Assembly (NCBI GenBank): GCA_034509735.1
Contig: JACGWO010000006.1
Coordinates: 15,772,064 to 15,836,063 of the forward strand
Origin: Sesamum alatum
Lineage: Eukaryota; Streptophyta; Magnoliopsida; Lamiales; Pedaliaceae
DNA: 64,000 nucleotides
Direction: 5' to 3'
How positions within the stretch are numbered: the first letter of the stretch is position 1; every line of letters starts with the position of its first letter. A program made the translations under genes and the position numbers. This document shows, in pieces, positions 34,894 through 44,759 of the stretch. Below the pieces are notes generated by a model that saw only the letters and a list, made by a program, of their open reading frames with translations, was not told where the DNA came from and ran no database searches.

Positions 34894-35307
34894 TGCGCGC
34901 GCGCAGGCCCCTTGCCTACGTGCGCGCGCGCCTGGCCGGCAGCTGCGCTGCGCGGTGTGGTGTTCCGGCAGGCCGTCGCGTGCGCAGGCTCCTCTGCCTC
35001 GCGCGCGCCGGCCTGCTGGTCGCCAGCCGCGTGCCTGCGCTGTGCGCAGTGCGCGCGCGCAGACGCGCACTGGGCACGCCCGCCGGGCGCGCGCGCGCAG
35101 ACGCCTCCGTCTGCGTGCGCGCGCGCCTGGTGCCGTCCGCGCGCGGGCTCTCCGCCCGACAGCCTTGCGCGCGCGCGCGCGCATGAGCGCGCCTACCGGC
35201 CGCGCGCGCGCAGACACCCTCGTCTGCCCGCGCGCGTGGCTGGAGGCGCCCCCTTGCGCGCGCGCCCGGCTGGGCGGGCGCGCGCAGGCTACCCTTGCCT
35301 GCGCGCG
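34894..35307 (-). repeat. GC-rich hairpin array, Element 2
   Basis: Hairpins at about 34894-34931, 35087-35126, 35203-35236 and 35278-35307, plus weaker ones. GCAGACG pairs with CGTCTGC in one, GCAGAC with GTCTGC in another and GCAGGC with GCCTGC in a third, with GCGCGC runs extending the stems. CpG density is very high. Confidence 0.65.
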
Positions 35308-35552
35308 TCTGCCCTGCCGGCAGCGCTCGGCTGCGCGCGGCCAGCCGGGTGTGGCGTTTCTCGTTTTCAGTTCAAATTTTCCCCCGTTTCCCAAGAAAAA
35401 CAGAATAATACCAACATTCAGAATTTCACACGAATTAAAAGCAATAAAACAACATGCTTTAATAATCAAGAAAATCAAGATTCAATTAAAACATGCTAAA
35501 ACACGTTTCATGCTTAAAACACACATAAACCCTAGGTCTATACACCGAACCG

Positions 35553-35565
35553 GGCTCTGATACCA
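35553..35565 (-). other. Primer binding site, Element 2
   Basis: The minus strand reads TGGTATCAGAGCC, a perfect initiator tRNA-Met complement, one base from the LTR. Confidence 0.92.
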
Positions 35566-35566
35566 C

Positions 35567-37543
35567 TGAAAGGAATTGTGGATCGTCTCGGGAAAAGCGC
35601 GAATGCGGAAGCGCGGTATAATTAAATATAAATGTGGAATTTAAACATGCTTTAAATTAAAGAACACGTTTCAAAGGGTGTGCCTTTGAAATTCCCGGGT
35701 GTTCGGTGTATCTCATGAATAATAAAACATAAAAGAATCATGGAGGCCATAGGGTGGAAAATTAAAAGGGACGAAAATCATAAACGAGACCTACCCGTTG
35801 TCGTTTTCGTCTTCAACGGCTACACGCGTTGTTCCCCGTTTTGCACCAAGATCTCGTTCTTGAGACCCTCCAAATCGTGACACACGATCCACCCACGTAT
35901 CTTGCACGTCGTGCTAGCAACGAACAAGTTTATATTTTGGAGTGGATGAATCAACAACACGTTATGAATTAACGGTATTGATTCATCAAGTTCTAATGTT
36001 CCAAGAACAAGAGAACAAAGAAAAATAATTTTCTTGGAGTGTGAGAGAGAGAGAGGGCGGACGAGATAGAGGGAGAGAGAGCCGAGTTGTGTGTGTGTGT
36101 GTTGTGTGTGTTGGAATTTCATCATCCTTCAACTTGTAGGATGCTAGGGGTTTATATAGAAGAGGAGTCTAATCCTTTTTAAACTCCTCTTTCAAGAACT
36201 CTATTTTGACTAGGATTTTGACCTAGTCAAAGTCCTAGTCAAAGTAGTGTTTTGACCTAGTCAAAACAATCCTAGCCATCCATCTCTCCCATTCATCTCA
36301 CCGTTGATTTAATGGAATATTTAAAACCTATTTAAATATTTCCAAGAGGCTAAAATAAATATAAATATTATTTAAGCCCATTAAATAAATCCCTTTGATA
36401 AATCTAATTTATCAATTTAATTCCTTATATCTAATAGAAGGAATTATTTCTCCAAGAAAAATAAAGGACCCGATTAAATCCAATTTAATCATTCCTTCAC
36501 TCCAATATTTAATTCTTAATTAAATATCTAAATGTGTGTGGATAGTTTGTGACTCTTTAGGTTCACCTTTCAGCTAGACTTGGTCGGATTCCTAGAATCC
36601 TTCCGTTACCATGGGTGGCCATCTAGCAACGGTCCATGGCACTAGAGACTAGGTGAAATATTCAGGGATGAACATTTAGGCTCTAACAGTACACTTGTCC
36701 TTCTGTCTTCGGTCTCATCACTTAGAGTCTAGGGCACGGATAATGCAGGTACCCATTTTGGACCTAAGTGTCGGTCTGTCCTCACTAAACGCCGCAAGGG
36801 AATCCTTCTCTTCTGTTCAGTCACTGTGGCCACAGTTTTAGGGACAAGACCTAGAGTATACATGACACTCAACTGCCAAAACCTATTGACAGGAGACAGA
36901 TCCTTTCTTGGAAACTACTGTCACTTTGCACACCAGAACTGTACTAGACATGGCTTATGACTACCAAAGAGAATTCTGGCAATCTCTCACCATATCTAAG
37001 ATACAGCCCTGATGTACAGGTAAACTCAGTAATTCCTCAAGTCAAAGGACTTGACCTGTACCGTTGGAACCGGGAATATACGTCATACCTAGCAAACCAT
37101 ACTCAAGGTCCTCCGTAAGACGGTTCCCACGAGTCACCTCAGTCAGCTGCGTCCTAGCATGCTAACCCACTAACACTGCTAAGACGACCCTCGTCACCCG
37201 TCGATGAAACACGACAGCAGGTGCTTAGTGCAAGTCTCAAATGGAATCCCGGTACCCATTTTCGGGATTCCTTGACTTGGAGATTTCCGGACTGATTCGG
37301 GAAGACTGATTCCATGGACCTACCTCCAAGCGTAGTCCCAGTCCCCGAAATTGATTCTCAGTCCGTGGGCTTTGTTTGCGTAGTGAACAGATGTGGAAAA
37401 CAAATATAAGTGAACACAAACAAAGTGATGCCAAATGAAATTCACTTCTTTATTCATTAATGATTTATCAAACACGTATAATTTTATAGACATAGGTTAC
37501 ATATACCCGCCAAAATTGGCTTACATGGTCACCTATTCTAACA
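35567..37543 (-). repeat. Element 2 5' LTR
   Basis: 1,977 bp, almost identical to the 3' LTR at 27220-29194. The few differences include CGTCTCGGG versus CGTCCCGGG near the end. W-box cluster at about 36203-36268, TATA near 36149-36158. Followed by the duplication TCTAT. Confidence 0.95.
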
Positions 37544-38583
37544 TCTATGTACCTAGCATGATTAAAAATATTGTTTCCATCCCGGTCCTTGATAAGGAGG
37601 GATATGAATTTACCATCAATAAAAACGGTTTTTTCATTATCAAAGATGGTATTTCTCATTTGCTTGGTACATTGGTCAACGGTCTGTACATACTTCAACA
37701 GTCTAATTGGATTATGACTGCAGAACACAAATGAAAACGTGATGATCATAATAACGCACAGATATGGCATGCGAGGTTAGGTCATATCTCTAAAGATAGG
37801 ATAAGAAGGTTGGTGGACTCAATGAGTCTAGAAATAGACGATTCGGACAACCTACCGACCTGCGAATCCTGTCTAAAGGGAAAGATGACCAAGGAACCCT
37901 TTATTGGACAAAGTACGCTAGCCAGTGGTCTATTGGATTTGATCCATACAGATGTCTGTGGTCCACTAAATACTCAGGCTAGAGGTGGGTACTCGTACTT
38001 CATAACCTTTACCGATGATCACTCACGGTATGGTTATGTTTACCTAATGAGGTACAAGTCTGAAGCCTTTGGAAGGTTTAAGGAATACAGACTTGAAGTA
38101 GAGAACCAAACCAGTCGAAAGATCAAAGCCCTTCGCTCGGACCGAGGTAGAGAGTATTTGAGTGGTGAGTTTACTGATTATCTAAAAGAGAATGGGATTC
38201 TCTCTCAGTGGACCCCTCATGGAACACCGCAGCTTAATGGTGTGTCTGAAAGGAGGAATCGGACCTTGTTGGACATGGTCCGATCCATGATGAGTTTTAC
38301 CGAATCCCCCTTTCCTTCTAAGGATACGCTGTTGAGACGACGGTAAAAGTTTTGAACTTGGCGCCATCTAAAAGGGTATCCCAGACGCCATATGAGATAT
38401 GGCACGACAAGCCTGCCCTCCTACAAATACTTGAAAGTGTGGGGTTGCCCCGCATATGTCAAGAGATTAGTGGGAGATAAACTGGACTCGAGGTCTAGTT
38501 TATGCAGGTTCATCGGCTATCCGAAAGAAACTGCGGGGTATTATTTCTATGATCCGTTCGAGCAAAAGGTTTTTGTCTCGTGA
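37544..38583 (+). pseudogene. Pre-integrase and integrase, B1
   Basis: Continues the B1 polyprotein after Element 2. HHCC region (WHARLGHISKDRI to LPTCESC), then catalytic Asp 37951-37953 (HTDVCGP), Asp 38140-38142 (SDRG) and Glu 38248-38250 (NGVSERRN): D-X62-D-X35-E, typical of copia integrase. Lesions: CGA-to-TGA at 37732 before the zinc region, a scrambled stretch with a TAA near 38344, and TGA at 38581 in FVS-stop-AVFLE. The last stop is also present in B3 (58513-58515). Confidence 0.9.
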
Positions 38584-39605
38584 AAAGCAGTGTTCTTGGA
38601 AAAAGGTTTTTTCCATCGGATAGTCGACGCGATGAGGTGCTCCTTGAAGAATCAAGTGAGGCACCCCAAGAGGCGGCAGTGACATCTGAGCCTGATGTTC
38701 CCACTGATATTGTTCCAGTCCTCCGTAGGTCGGCCAGAGTATCCCATGCACCTTATAGGTATGGATTTCTGGGCCTGATCGGTCAGTTGGATAATGATCC
38801 AAAGACGTACGGAGAAGCGATGTCGGACATCGATTCGGACAAATGGCTTGAGGCCATGAAATTCGAGATGGACTCGATGGGTACAAACAAGGTTTGGACC
38901 CTAGTAGATCCACCCAAAGGGGTTAAACCCGTAGGGTGTAAATGGGTCTACAAACGTAAGCTTGGAGCTGATGGGGAGGTTACAACCTTCAAAGCCAGGC
39001 TTGTGGCAAAAGGTTACACTCAGCGACCCGGGATCGATTTTGAGAAAACCTACTCGCCCGTAGCAATGGCCAAGTCCATTCGGATACTGCTTGCCATAGC
39101 AGCATGGTATGACTATGAAATATGGCAGATGGACGTGAAAACGGCCTTCCTCAACAGTTTCGTAGAGGAAGAGATCTATATGGATCAGCCGGAAGGTTTC
39201 ACAACTGTTGGAGAAGAGCAGAAGGTCTGCCGTCTCCAAAGGTCCATCTATGGCCTCAAACAAGCTTCCCGAAGCTGGAACATACATTTTGATGAAGTCA
39301 TACGGGGATATGATTTCATCAAGAACGAGTCCGATCCTTGTGTATACAAGAAGATCAGTGGGAACTCAGTTGCATTTCTGGTGCTTTACGTGGATGACAT
39401 CTTGCTCATTGGGAATGATGCTAAGGTGTTGGGAACCACTATAGCTTGGTTGTCAACGCAATTCGCCATGAAGGATATGGGCGAGGCATCCTACATCCTT
39501 GGCATCAAGATCTACAGGGATAGATCTAGAAGGATGTTAGGAATGGCCCAGTCCTTGTATATTGAGAAAGTCTTGAAGAGATTCAAGATGGAGAACTCAA
39601 AATGA
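38584..39605 (+). pseudogene. Reverse transcriptase, B1
   Basis: A long open stretch from the post-integrase linker (RRDEVLLEESSEAP, VPVLRRSARVSHAP) through the RT fingers and palm: WLEAMKFEMDSM, GCKWVYKRKLGADG, ARLVAKGYTQRPG, WQMDVKTAFLN, EEIYMDQPEGF, YGLKQASRSW and YVDD at 39387-39398. It stops at 39603 where CGA became TGA (SK-stop-GFLPMR). The domain is otherwise whole. It lies in a different frame from integrase, so B1 could not make it as one polyprotein. Confidence 0.9.
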
Positions 39606-40345
39606 GGATTCCTTCCTATGAGGCATGGAATTAAGTTATCCAAGAAGCAGTCTCCTAAGACTGATGAGGAGCTTAAAAGGATGTTGGACATCCCCTATGC
39701 TTCAGCTGTAGGCAGCATACAGTATGTTGTTCAGTGCACTAGACCTGATGTGGCTTTCGCTTTGAGCGTAACTAGCCGATATCAGTCGTGTGCCGGGGAG
39801 GCACACTGGAGTGCAGTCAAGACTATCCTAAAGTACCTGAAAAGGACCAATGACATGTTCTTGATCTACGGCGGTGGAGAGTTGATACTGGAAGGCTATA
39901 GCGACGCTAGCTTCCAGTCGGAAGACGATGATGCCAAGTCTCAGTATGGTTTTGTATTTAGACTAAATGGTGGCGTGGTTACTTGGAAGAGTTCCAAGTA
40001 GGCTACCACGGCGGACTCCACCATGGAGTTTTGAATACATAGCGGCTTTGGAAGCTGCTAAGGAATGGTTTGGTTGATGAGCTACATCCAAGGGTTGGAT
40101 GTAGTACCTAGTATTGCTAAACCTGTAATTATCTTTTATGATAACAACCGGGTTGTAGCGCTAGCAATGGAACCGAGATCTCATCACGATCCAACCATAT
40201 TATTAGATGCTACCATCTACTTAGAGACATGGATAGGAGGAGTGACGTTCGGTTGGATCGAGTCAGCTCCGCAGAAAACATAGCAGATCCACTTGCTAAG
40301 CCCATGTCGCAAGTTGCCCACACTCACCATCTGAATAAGAGATTT
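39606..40345 (+). pseudogene. RT connection and RNase H, B1
   Basis: MRHGIKLSKKQSP to HHLNKRFEVNG. The first RNase H Asp (EGYSDASFQ) is present. Then come a CAG-to-TAG stop at 39999 (WKSSK-stop), a frame-shifted and altered TTEAEY motif around 40021-40036 that removes the catalytic Glu in the main frame, and a one- to two-base loss near 40063 before VWLMSYIQ. The DNN motif is weakly kept (YDNNRVVALA). The two indel sites are disrupted in all three B copies; the stop is seen again only in B4. Confidence 0.88.
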
Positions 40346-40373
40346 GAGGTCAATGGGTGATTGGCTTTAGGTC

Positions 40374-40384
40374 AAGTGGGAGAT
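40374..40384 (+). other. Polypurine tract, B1
   Basis: AAGTGGGAGAT immediately before the 3' LTR, the same as in the A elements. Confidence 0.85.
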
Positions 40385-42502
40385 TGTTGGAATAGGTGAT
40401 CAGAAAGCCAATAGGTTTGGCAATTTGTAACCTATTCGACAACTTGATGTAGATGTAATATTATTATGTGATGAATAAGATGAGTGTTCGTCACCAATGG
40501 TACCTTCTTTGTTGCGCTCATCTTATATTTGTTAAAACGGTGTTTAACTTATATCGCAACAAAGCCCACAGACCATGGATAACAACTCGTGCAGTCAAGA
40601 GTCGTGTTCATTAGATGAGTGCCGTGTTTCATCGGCGACAGGCGTGGGACGCCTACACGATCTTGATGGGTTGGTCAACTGGGGTCGAGCCGACTGGACT
40701 GACTCGCGGGGATTATCATATGGAAGCCTTGGAGGCTTGGTCGGTATGATTGGTTTTCCCCGGTTCGGATAGTACGGGAGTAATCCTCAGACTTGAGGGA
40801 TCATGGCAGTTGCGTGCACATGACGGCTGTATCTTGGATCTGGCGAGAGGTAATCATTCTGTAAGATGATTATCATAAGCCTTGTCCAGTGCAGTCGGAA
40901 TGTGTAGCGAGGACGGTGGATTCCAAGAAGAGGATCTGTCCCTTTTCAGTATGTGATAGAGGTATCTCCTATGCACTCGGAGACACGTTCATGCTGTTTA
41001 AAGCTGTGGCCACAATGGTTGGTCGAACAGGGAATGGTTTCCTGTGTCGACGCAATGAAGCATACGTGGTCTCAAGTATTAAGCATAGATGCCTAGTCAA
41101 GGATGGGAACCGACGCCCAATTCCATACCCTAGACTAAGGCCGGGAGACGGTAGACGGAAGGATCGTACCCGTACAGAATTGGCGCCTAAATGTTCACGC
41201 CAATTCACCTAGTCTCTAGTGCCATGGACCGTTGCTAGAAGGCCATCCATGGTAACGGGCCCTTGTGGGACACGGGCCCAAGTCTAGCTGAGGGTAAACC
41301 TAAAGGGTCACACACAAATCACCGAGGAGGTTGAGAGATCGACTTGGAGTCAATCTCGAAGGATAAATAAGTAATTGGATTACTTAAGGGAAAGTCCATT
41401 GGATGGACGGGCTGATATTGTATCGGGCTTTCGTTTAATCGGTAAATTGGATTTTCGATTAAATATGGAAAGTTGAGACGTTGAGACGTTGGATCTTTTA
41501 ATTGGATTAAAAGATCAACGGGAATAATTTAAATGGACATTAAATTGGATTTAATGTTGGGTTCGTTGTAATTGGATTACGATAAAACCCGGTCCGTTAA
41601 ATTATACCCGAGAGGAGAAATAATTCCTATTTTGGACTAGGAAGAAGTTGGACTTCTTCCCTCAATTAAACATGGCCGACATGCTCCCTTGGAGGAAGCA
41701 AAATCAGCCATGATTCATGCTAGGTGGTATGTTGACTTATCTCTTTTGCAAAGAGACACATCAATTCCAATCAAGCTCTTCCCTTTTGGTATGATTTGAT
41801 CATACCATAAGTTTTGGTAGGCTTGATTGAAGAATTGATGGTGATTGATTGGAATGAATCTAGACATCCTTGGATGAACCTAGACACATTCCAATAATCA
41901 CATTAATTATGTATATATATTAGAATATACAACACCAAGCATATGTGATTCATTATTCATCTTTTTCTAGGAAAAAGAGAAGACAAAAAAAATCCTCTCC
42001 CCTCTCTCAAACTCTCAGCCTCTCTCCCTCTCTTACACGTGTGTTCTTCACTTGATTTTGAATCAAGAAGAAGAACAAAGTAAGTTTAAGAGAGCACTAA
42101 TTCATAGTGTTCTTCTCTTAAATCGATTCCTTCTTAAACCCGTTCTTTTCTAGCAAGAAGAACGTTTGTTTCTTCCGGTGTGGTGTGGATCACCTTTGGA
42201 GAATCCATACGTTTGGATTTCGTGAGCATTCCGGAGAAGGAACAACGCAAGTAGCCGGGAGCATACGCTAAATAATCAAAGGTAACGGTTTATTACGCTT
42301 TGATTGATTTAATATACATCTATGCCCTATGTGTTTAAATATATGTTTCTAATATTTACACATCCTACATCGAACGCCCGGTTGAGCACCCAAGGGTACA
42401 CCCCTTGGGATTCGTATTTTAAATTAGATTTGATTTAATTTACGCTATTTCCTCGCTTTCTCGCTTCCGCTCGCGCTCCCGGGCGGATCCGATTGTCCTA
42501 CA
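40385..42502 (+). repeat. B1 3' LTR
   Basis: 2,118 bp, TGTTGGAATAGG to GTCCTACA. It lacks a segment of about 115 bp (between GTGCAGT and CAAGAGTCG near 40595) that B1 5', B2, B3 and B4 all keep. Across 40889-41212 it matches the B3 LTR (56198-56521) closely enough to give the same 107-residue translation, sharing changes absent from the B1 5' LTR. GGGCCC hairpin 41257-41279; dyad 41768-41829; TATA 41912-41919. Confidence 0.92.
41768..41919 (+). promoter_or_regulatory. Family B LTR dyad and TATA box
   Basis: Outer arms CAATCAAGC (41768-41776) and GCTTGATTG (41821-41829) enclose GGTATGAT and ATCATACC (41788-41806). TATATATA follows at 41912-41919 and is the likely promoter. The arrangement recurs in B1 5', B2, B3 and B4. 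Confidence 0.5.
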
Positions 42503-43696
42503 GCATTTTCCGTGCCCTAGACCCTAAGTGATGAGACCGAAGACAGAAGGACAAATGTACTGTTAGAGCCTAAATGTTCATCCCTGAATATTTCACCTAG
42601 TCTCTAGTGCCATGGACCGTTGCTAGATGGCCACCCATGGTAACGGACGGATTCTAGGAATCCGACCAAGTCTAGCTGAAAGGTGAACCTAAAGAGTCAC
42701 ACACTATCCACACACACTTAGTATTTAATTTGGAATTAAATGTTGGAGTAAAGGAATGATTAAATTGGATTTAATCGGGTCCTATATTTTCTTGGAGAAT
42801 TAATTCCTTCTATTTGATAAAGGGAATTAAATTAATAAATTGGATTTATTGAGGGAATTGATTTAATGGGCCTATAATAAATATTAATATTCATTTATTA
42901 TATTTATTTGGCCTTTTGGAATATTTAATAGGATTTAAATATTCTATTAAATTAAATTAATGGTTGAGATTTAATGGGAGAGATGAAAGGCTAGGGTTGA
43001 ATTTGACAAGGTCAAATTCTACTTTGACTAGGACTTTGACTAGGTCAAAATCCTAGTCAAATTAAGCTTCTAAAGAGTTGGAGTTTAAAGAGGATTAAAC
43101 TCCTCCTCTATATAAACCCCTAGCCTTGCTCCTTTTGAAGGATGATGAAATTCCAACACACACACACACACCCCAACTCGTCTCTCTCTCTCTCCCCTCT
43201 CGTCCGCCCCCTCTCTCTCTTAGCAAGAAATCGTTTTTTTCTTGTTCTTTTGTTCTTGGAACATTAGAACATTGATGAATCAATACTGTTAATTCATGAC
43301 GTGTTGTTGATTCATCCACTCTAATAAATTACATACTTGTTCGTTGCTAGCACGACGTGCAAGATACGTAGGTGGATCGTGTGTCACGATTTGGAGGGTC
43401 TCAAGAACGAGATCTTGGTGCAAAACGGGGAACAACGCGTGTAGCCGTTGAAGACGAAAACAACAACAGGTTGGTCTCGGTTTACGTTTTCGCCTCTTTT
43501 ATTTTTCAACCCTATGGCCTCCATGATTATTGTATGTTGTTTATTCATGTGATACACCGAACACCCGGGAAATTTCAAGGGCACACCCCTTGAAACGTTC
43601 TTTAATTTAAAAGCATGTTTTAAATTCCGCATTTTTATTTTATACCGCGCTTCTGCATTCGCGCAATTTTCCCGGGACGATCCACATATTCTTTCA
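42503..43696 (+). repeat. Family A LTR fragment (3' part)
   Basis: Begins inside the LTR at GCATTTTCCGTGCCC, directly after the B1 3' LTR, and runs to TATTCTTTCA. Contains the CATGG block, the GGATTC/GAATCC hairpin (42649-42663), W-boxes near 42998-43065, TATA near 43110 and CA repeats. After its end comes gag of another A element rather than a PBS, so it had inserted into that gag. The expected duplication is GTATC. Confidence 0.88.
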
Positions 43697-44759
43697 GTAT
43701 CAACTGCCGTGAGAAAGGGCATTGGAAGAGAGAGTGCCCCAAACTCTTCTCGAACCAAGGTATTTTTGTGATTGAGGTTAATATGGTCACTAATTCTGCC
43801 TCTTGGGTATTAGATACCGGCTGTGGAGCTCACATTTGCAATGATTTGCAGGTGCTGAAAAGAAGCAGAAAACTGAGTAGCGGGGACATGATCCTGAAGC
43901 TTGGGAATGGCAAGGCCATCTCGGCAGAAGCAGTAGGATCCGCCACTCTAGTAGTTAGTGATCGTATTAGTATAGAATTAGAGCACGTTTATTATGTACC
44001 TAGCATGATTAGAAACATCATTTCTATTCCGTTGTTAGACAATAGCAGATATGAGTTTATGATCAATAAAAATTGCTTTTATTTGATGAGGTGTGGTATT
44101 GCTCATCTGCTTGGTACGCTTAATAACGGTCTCTATATCTTACAACAAACGAACTTCGTTCTAAACGCTCAACACAAACATAAAATAGATAATAACGGGA
44201 ATGCACAACTGTGGCACACAAGGCTAGGTCACATTTCCCAAGATAGGATGGAGAAATTGGTGGACTCAAAGAACCTAGAGGTAGGGGACTTGAGTGAGCT
44301 ACCAACTTGCGAATCCTGTCTCAGAGGGAAAATGACCAAAAGGCCCTTTGTAGGACAAAGCAGGCTTGCCACAGGTCTGTTGGACTTGGTCCATACAGAC
44401 GTATGTGGACCACTAAGGACGCAGGCCCGAGGTGGGTTCTCCTACTTCATAACCTTCACCGATGATCATTCACGGTATGGTTATGTATACCTAATGAGGT
44501 ACAAGTCTGAAGCTCTTGAGAGGTTTAAAGAATTCAGACTTGAAGTTGAGAACCAAACCGATTGCAAAATTAAAGTCCTGCAGTTAGTCCGAGGCGGAGA
44601 GTACCTTAGTACTGAGTTCCTTAATTGTCTTCAAGAAAATGGTATAATCTCTGAATGGACACCTCCCGGGACACCACAGTTCAATGGGGTCTCAGAAAGG
44701 AGGAATCGAACCCTGTTGGACATGGTCCGATCCATGATGAGTTTTACCAAATTGCCCTT
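43697..44759 (+). pseudogene. gag-pro-integrase fragment of another A element
   Basis: Starts mid-knuckle (second base of the first Cys codon, then NCREKGHWKREC), followed by protease DTG (43813-43821), pre-integrase, HHCC zinc region (WHTRLGHISQDRM to LPTCESC) and first catalytic Asp (44398-44400, HTDVCGP). The second catalytic Asp is lost: the usual RSDRGGEYL reads QLVRGGEYL, so Asp became Val (44587-44589). The Glu motif NGVSERRN remains. It is cut at 44759 by a minus-strand LTR. One frame stays open for about 335 codons, better than most copies, but the integrase would be inactive. Confidence 0.9.

Larger units (their letters stand above)
33267..35552 (-). mobile_element. Element 2 leader
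   Basis: Leader of about 2.3 kb laid out like that of Element 1: GC-rich array (34894-35307), inverted telo-box (34771-34791), AT-rich part, twin hairpins (33635-33743) and internal TATAAATA (33370-33377, minus strand) about 104 bp before gag. Several long Arg/Ala-rich open frames over the GC array on both strands are composition artefacts. Confidence 0.85.
27220..37543 (-). mobile_element. Element 2: complete, younger-looking family A retrotransposon
   Basis: 10,324 bp on the minus strand. 5' LTR 35567-37543, 3' LTR 27220-29194, PBS, leader, all coding domains and PPT. Target duplication TCTAT at 27215-27219 and 37544-37548. Removing the element restores the B text CTGTTTCTAT then a tract matching B2 (CCTAGCATGATTAAAAAT). 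The two LTRs look almost identical by eye and only about three frameshifts interrupt the coding region, so it looks the youngest complete insertion here. Confidence 0.96.
11703..42502 (+). mobile_element. Family B element B1 (about 10.1 kb without inserts)
   Basis: A plus-strand copia element with 5' LTR (11703-12505 and 22829-24227), PBS, leader, gag-pro (26122-27219), integrase-RT-RNase H (37544-40345), PPT and 3' LTR (40385-42502). It is split twice by minus-strand A elements, each with an exact 5-bp target duplication. The outer flanks do not match: ACACT lies before 11703 and GCATT after 42502. The left flank is A1 gag, while the right flank is the inside of an A LTR. The two ends therefore probably come from different insertions. 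All coding parts are damaged. Confidence 0.88.

Noticed and set aside
37435..37734. Apparent start of a B1 protein inside the Element 2 LTR
   Set aside because: The frame begins in the 5' LTR of Element 2 and only becomes B1 coding sequence after 37548. It is a fusion created by the insertion.
40889..41212. A 107-codon open frame in the family B LTR, seen again at 56198-56521 and in shorter forms at 12321, 46635 and 62085
   Set aside because: It lies upstream of the LTR TATA box, recognises no family, and its reading frame is cut differently in other copies. Similarity between copies is explained by LTR relatedness.
42503..43696. The 3' LTR of A1
   Set aside because: Its end belongs to a different A subfamily from the A1 5' LTR and it is followed by gag, not by the family C leader into which A1 had inserted.
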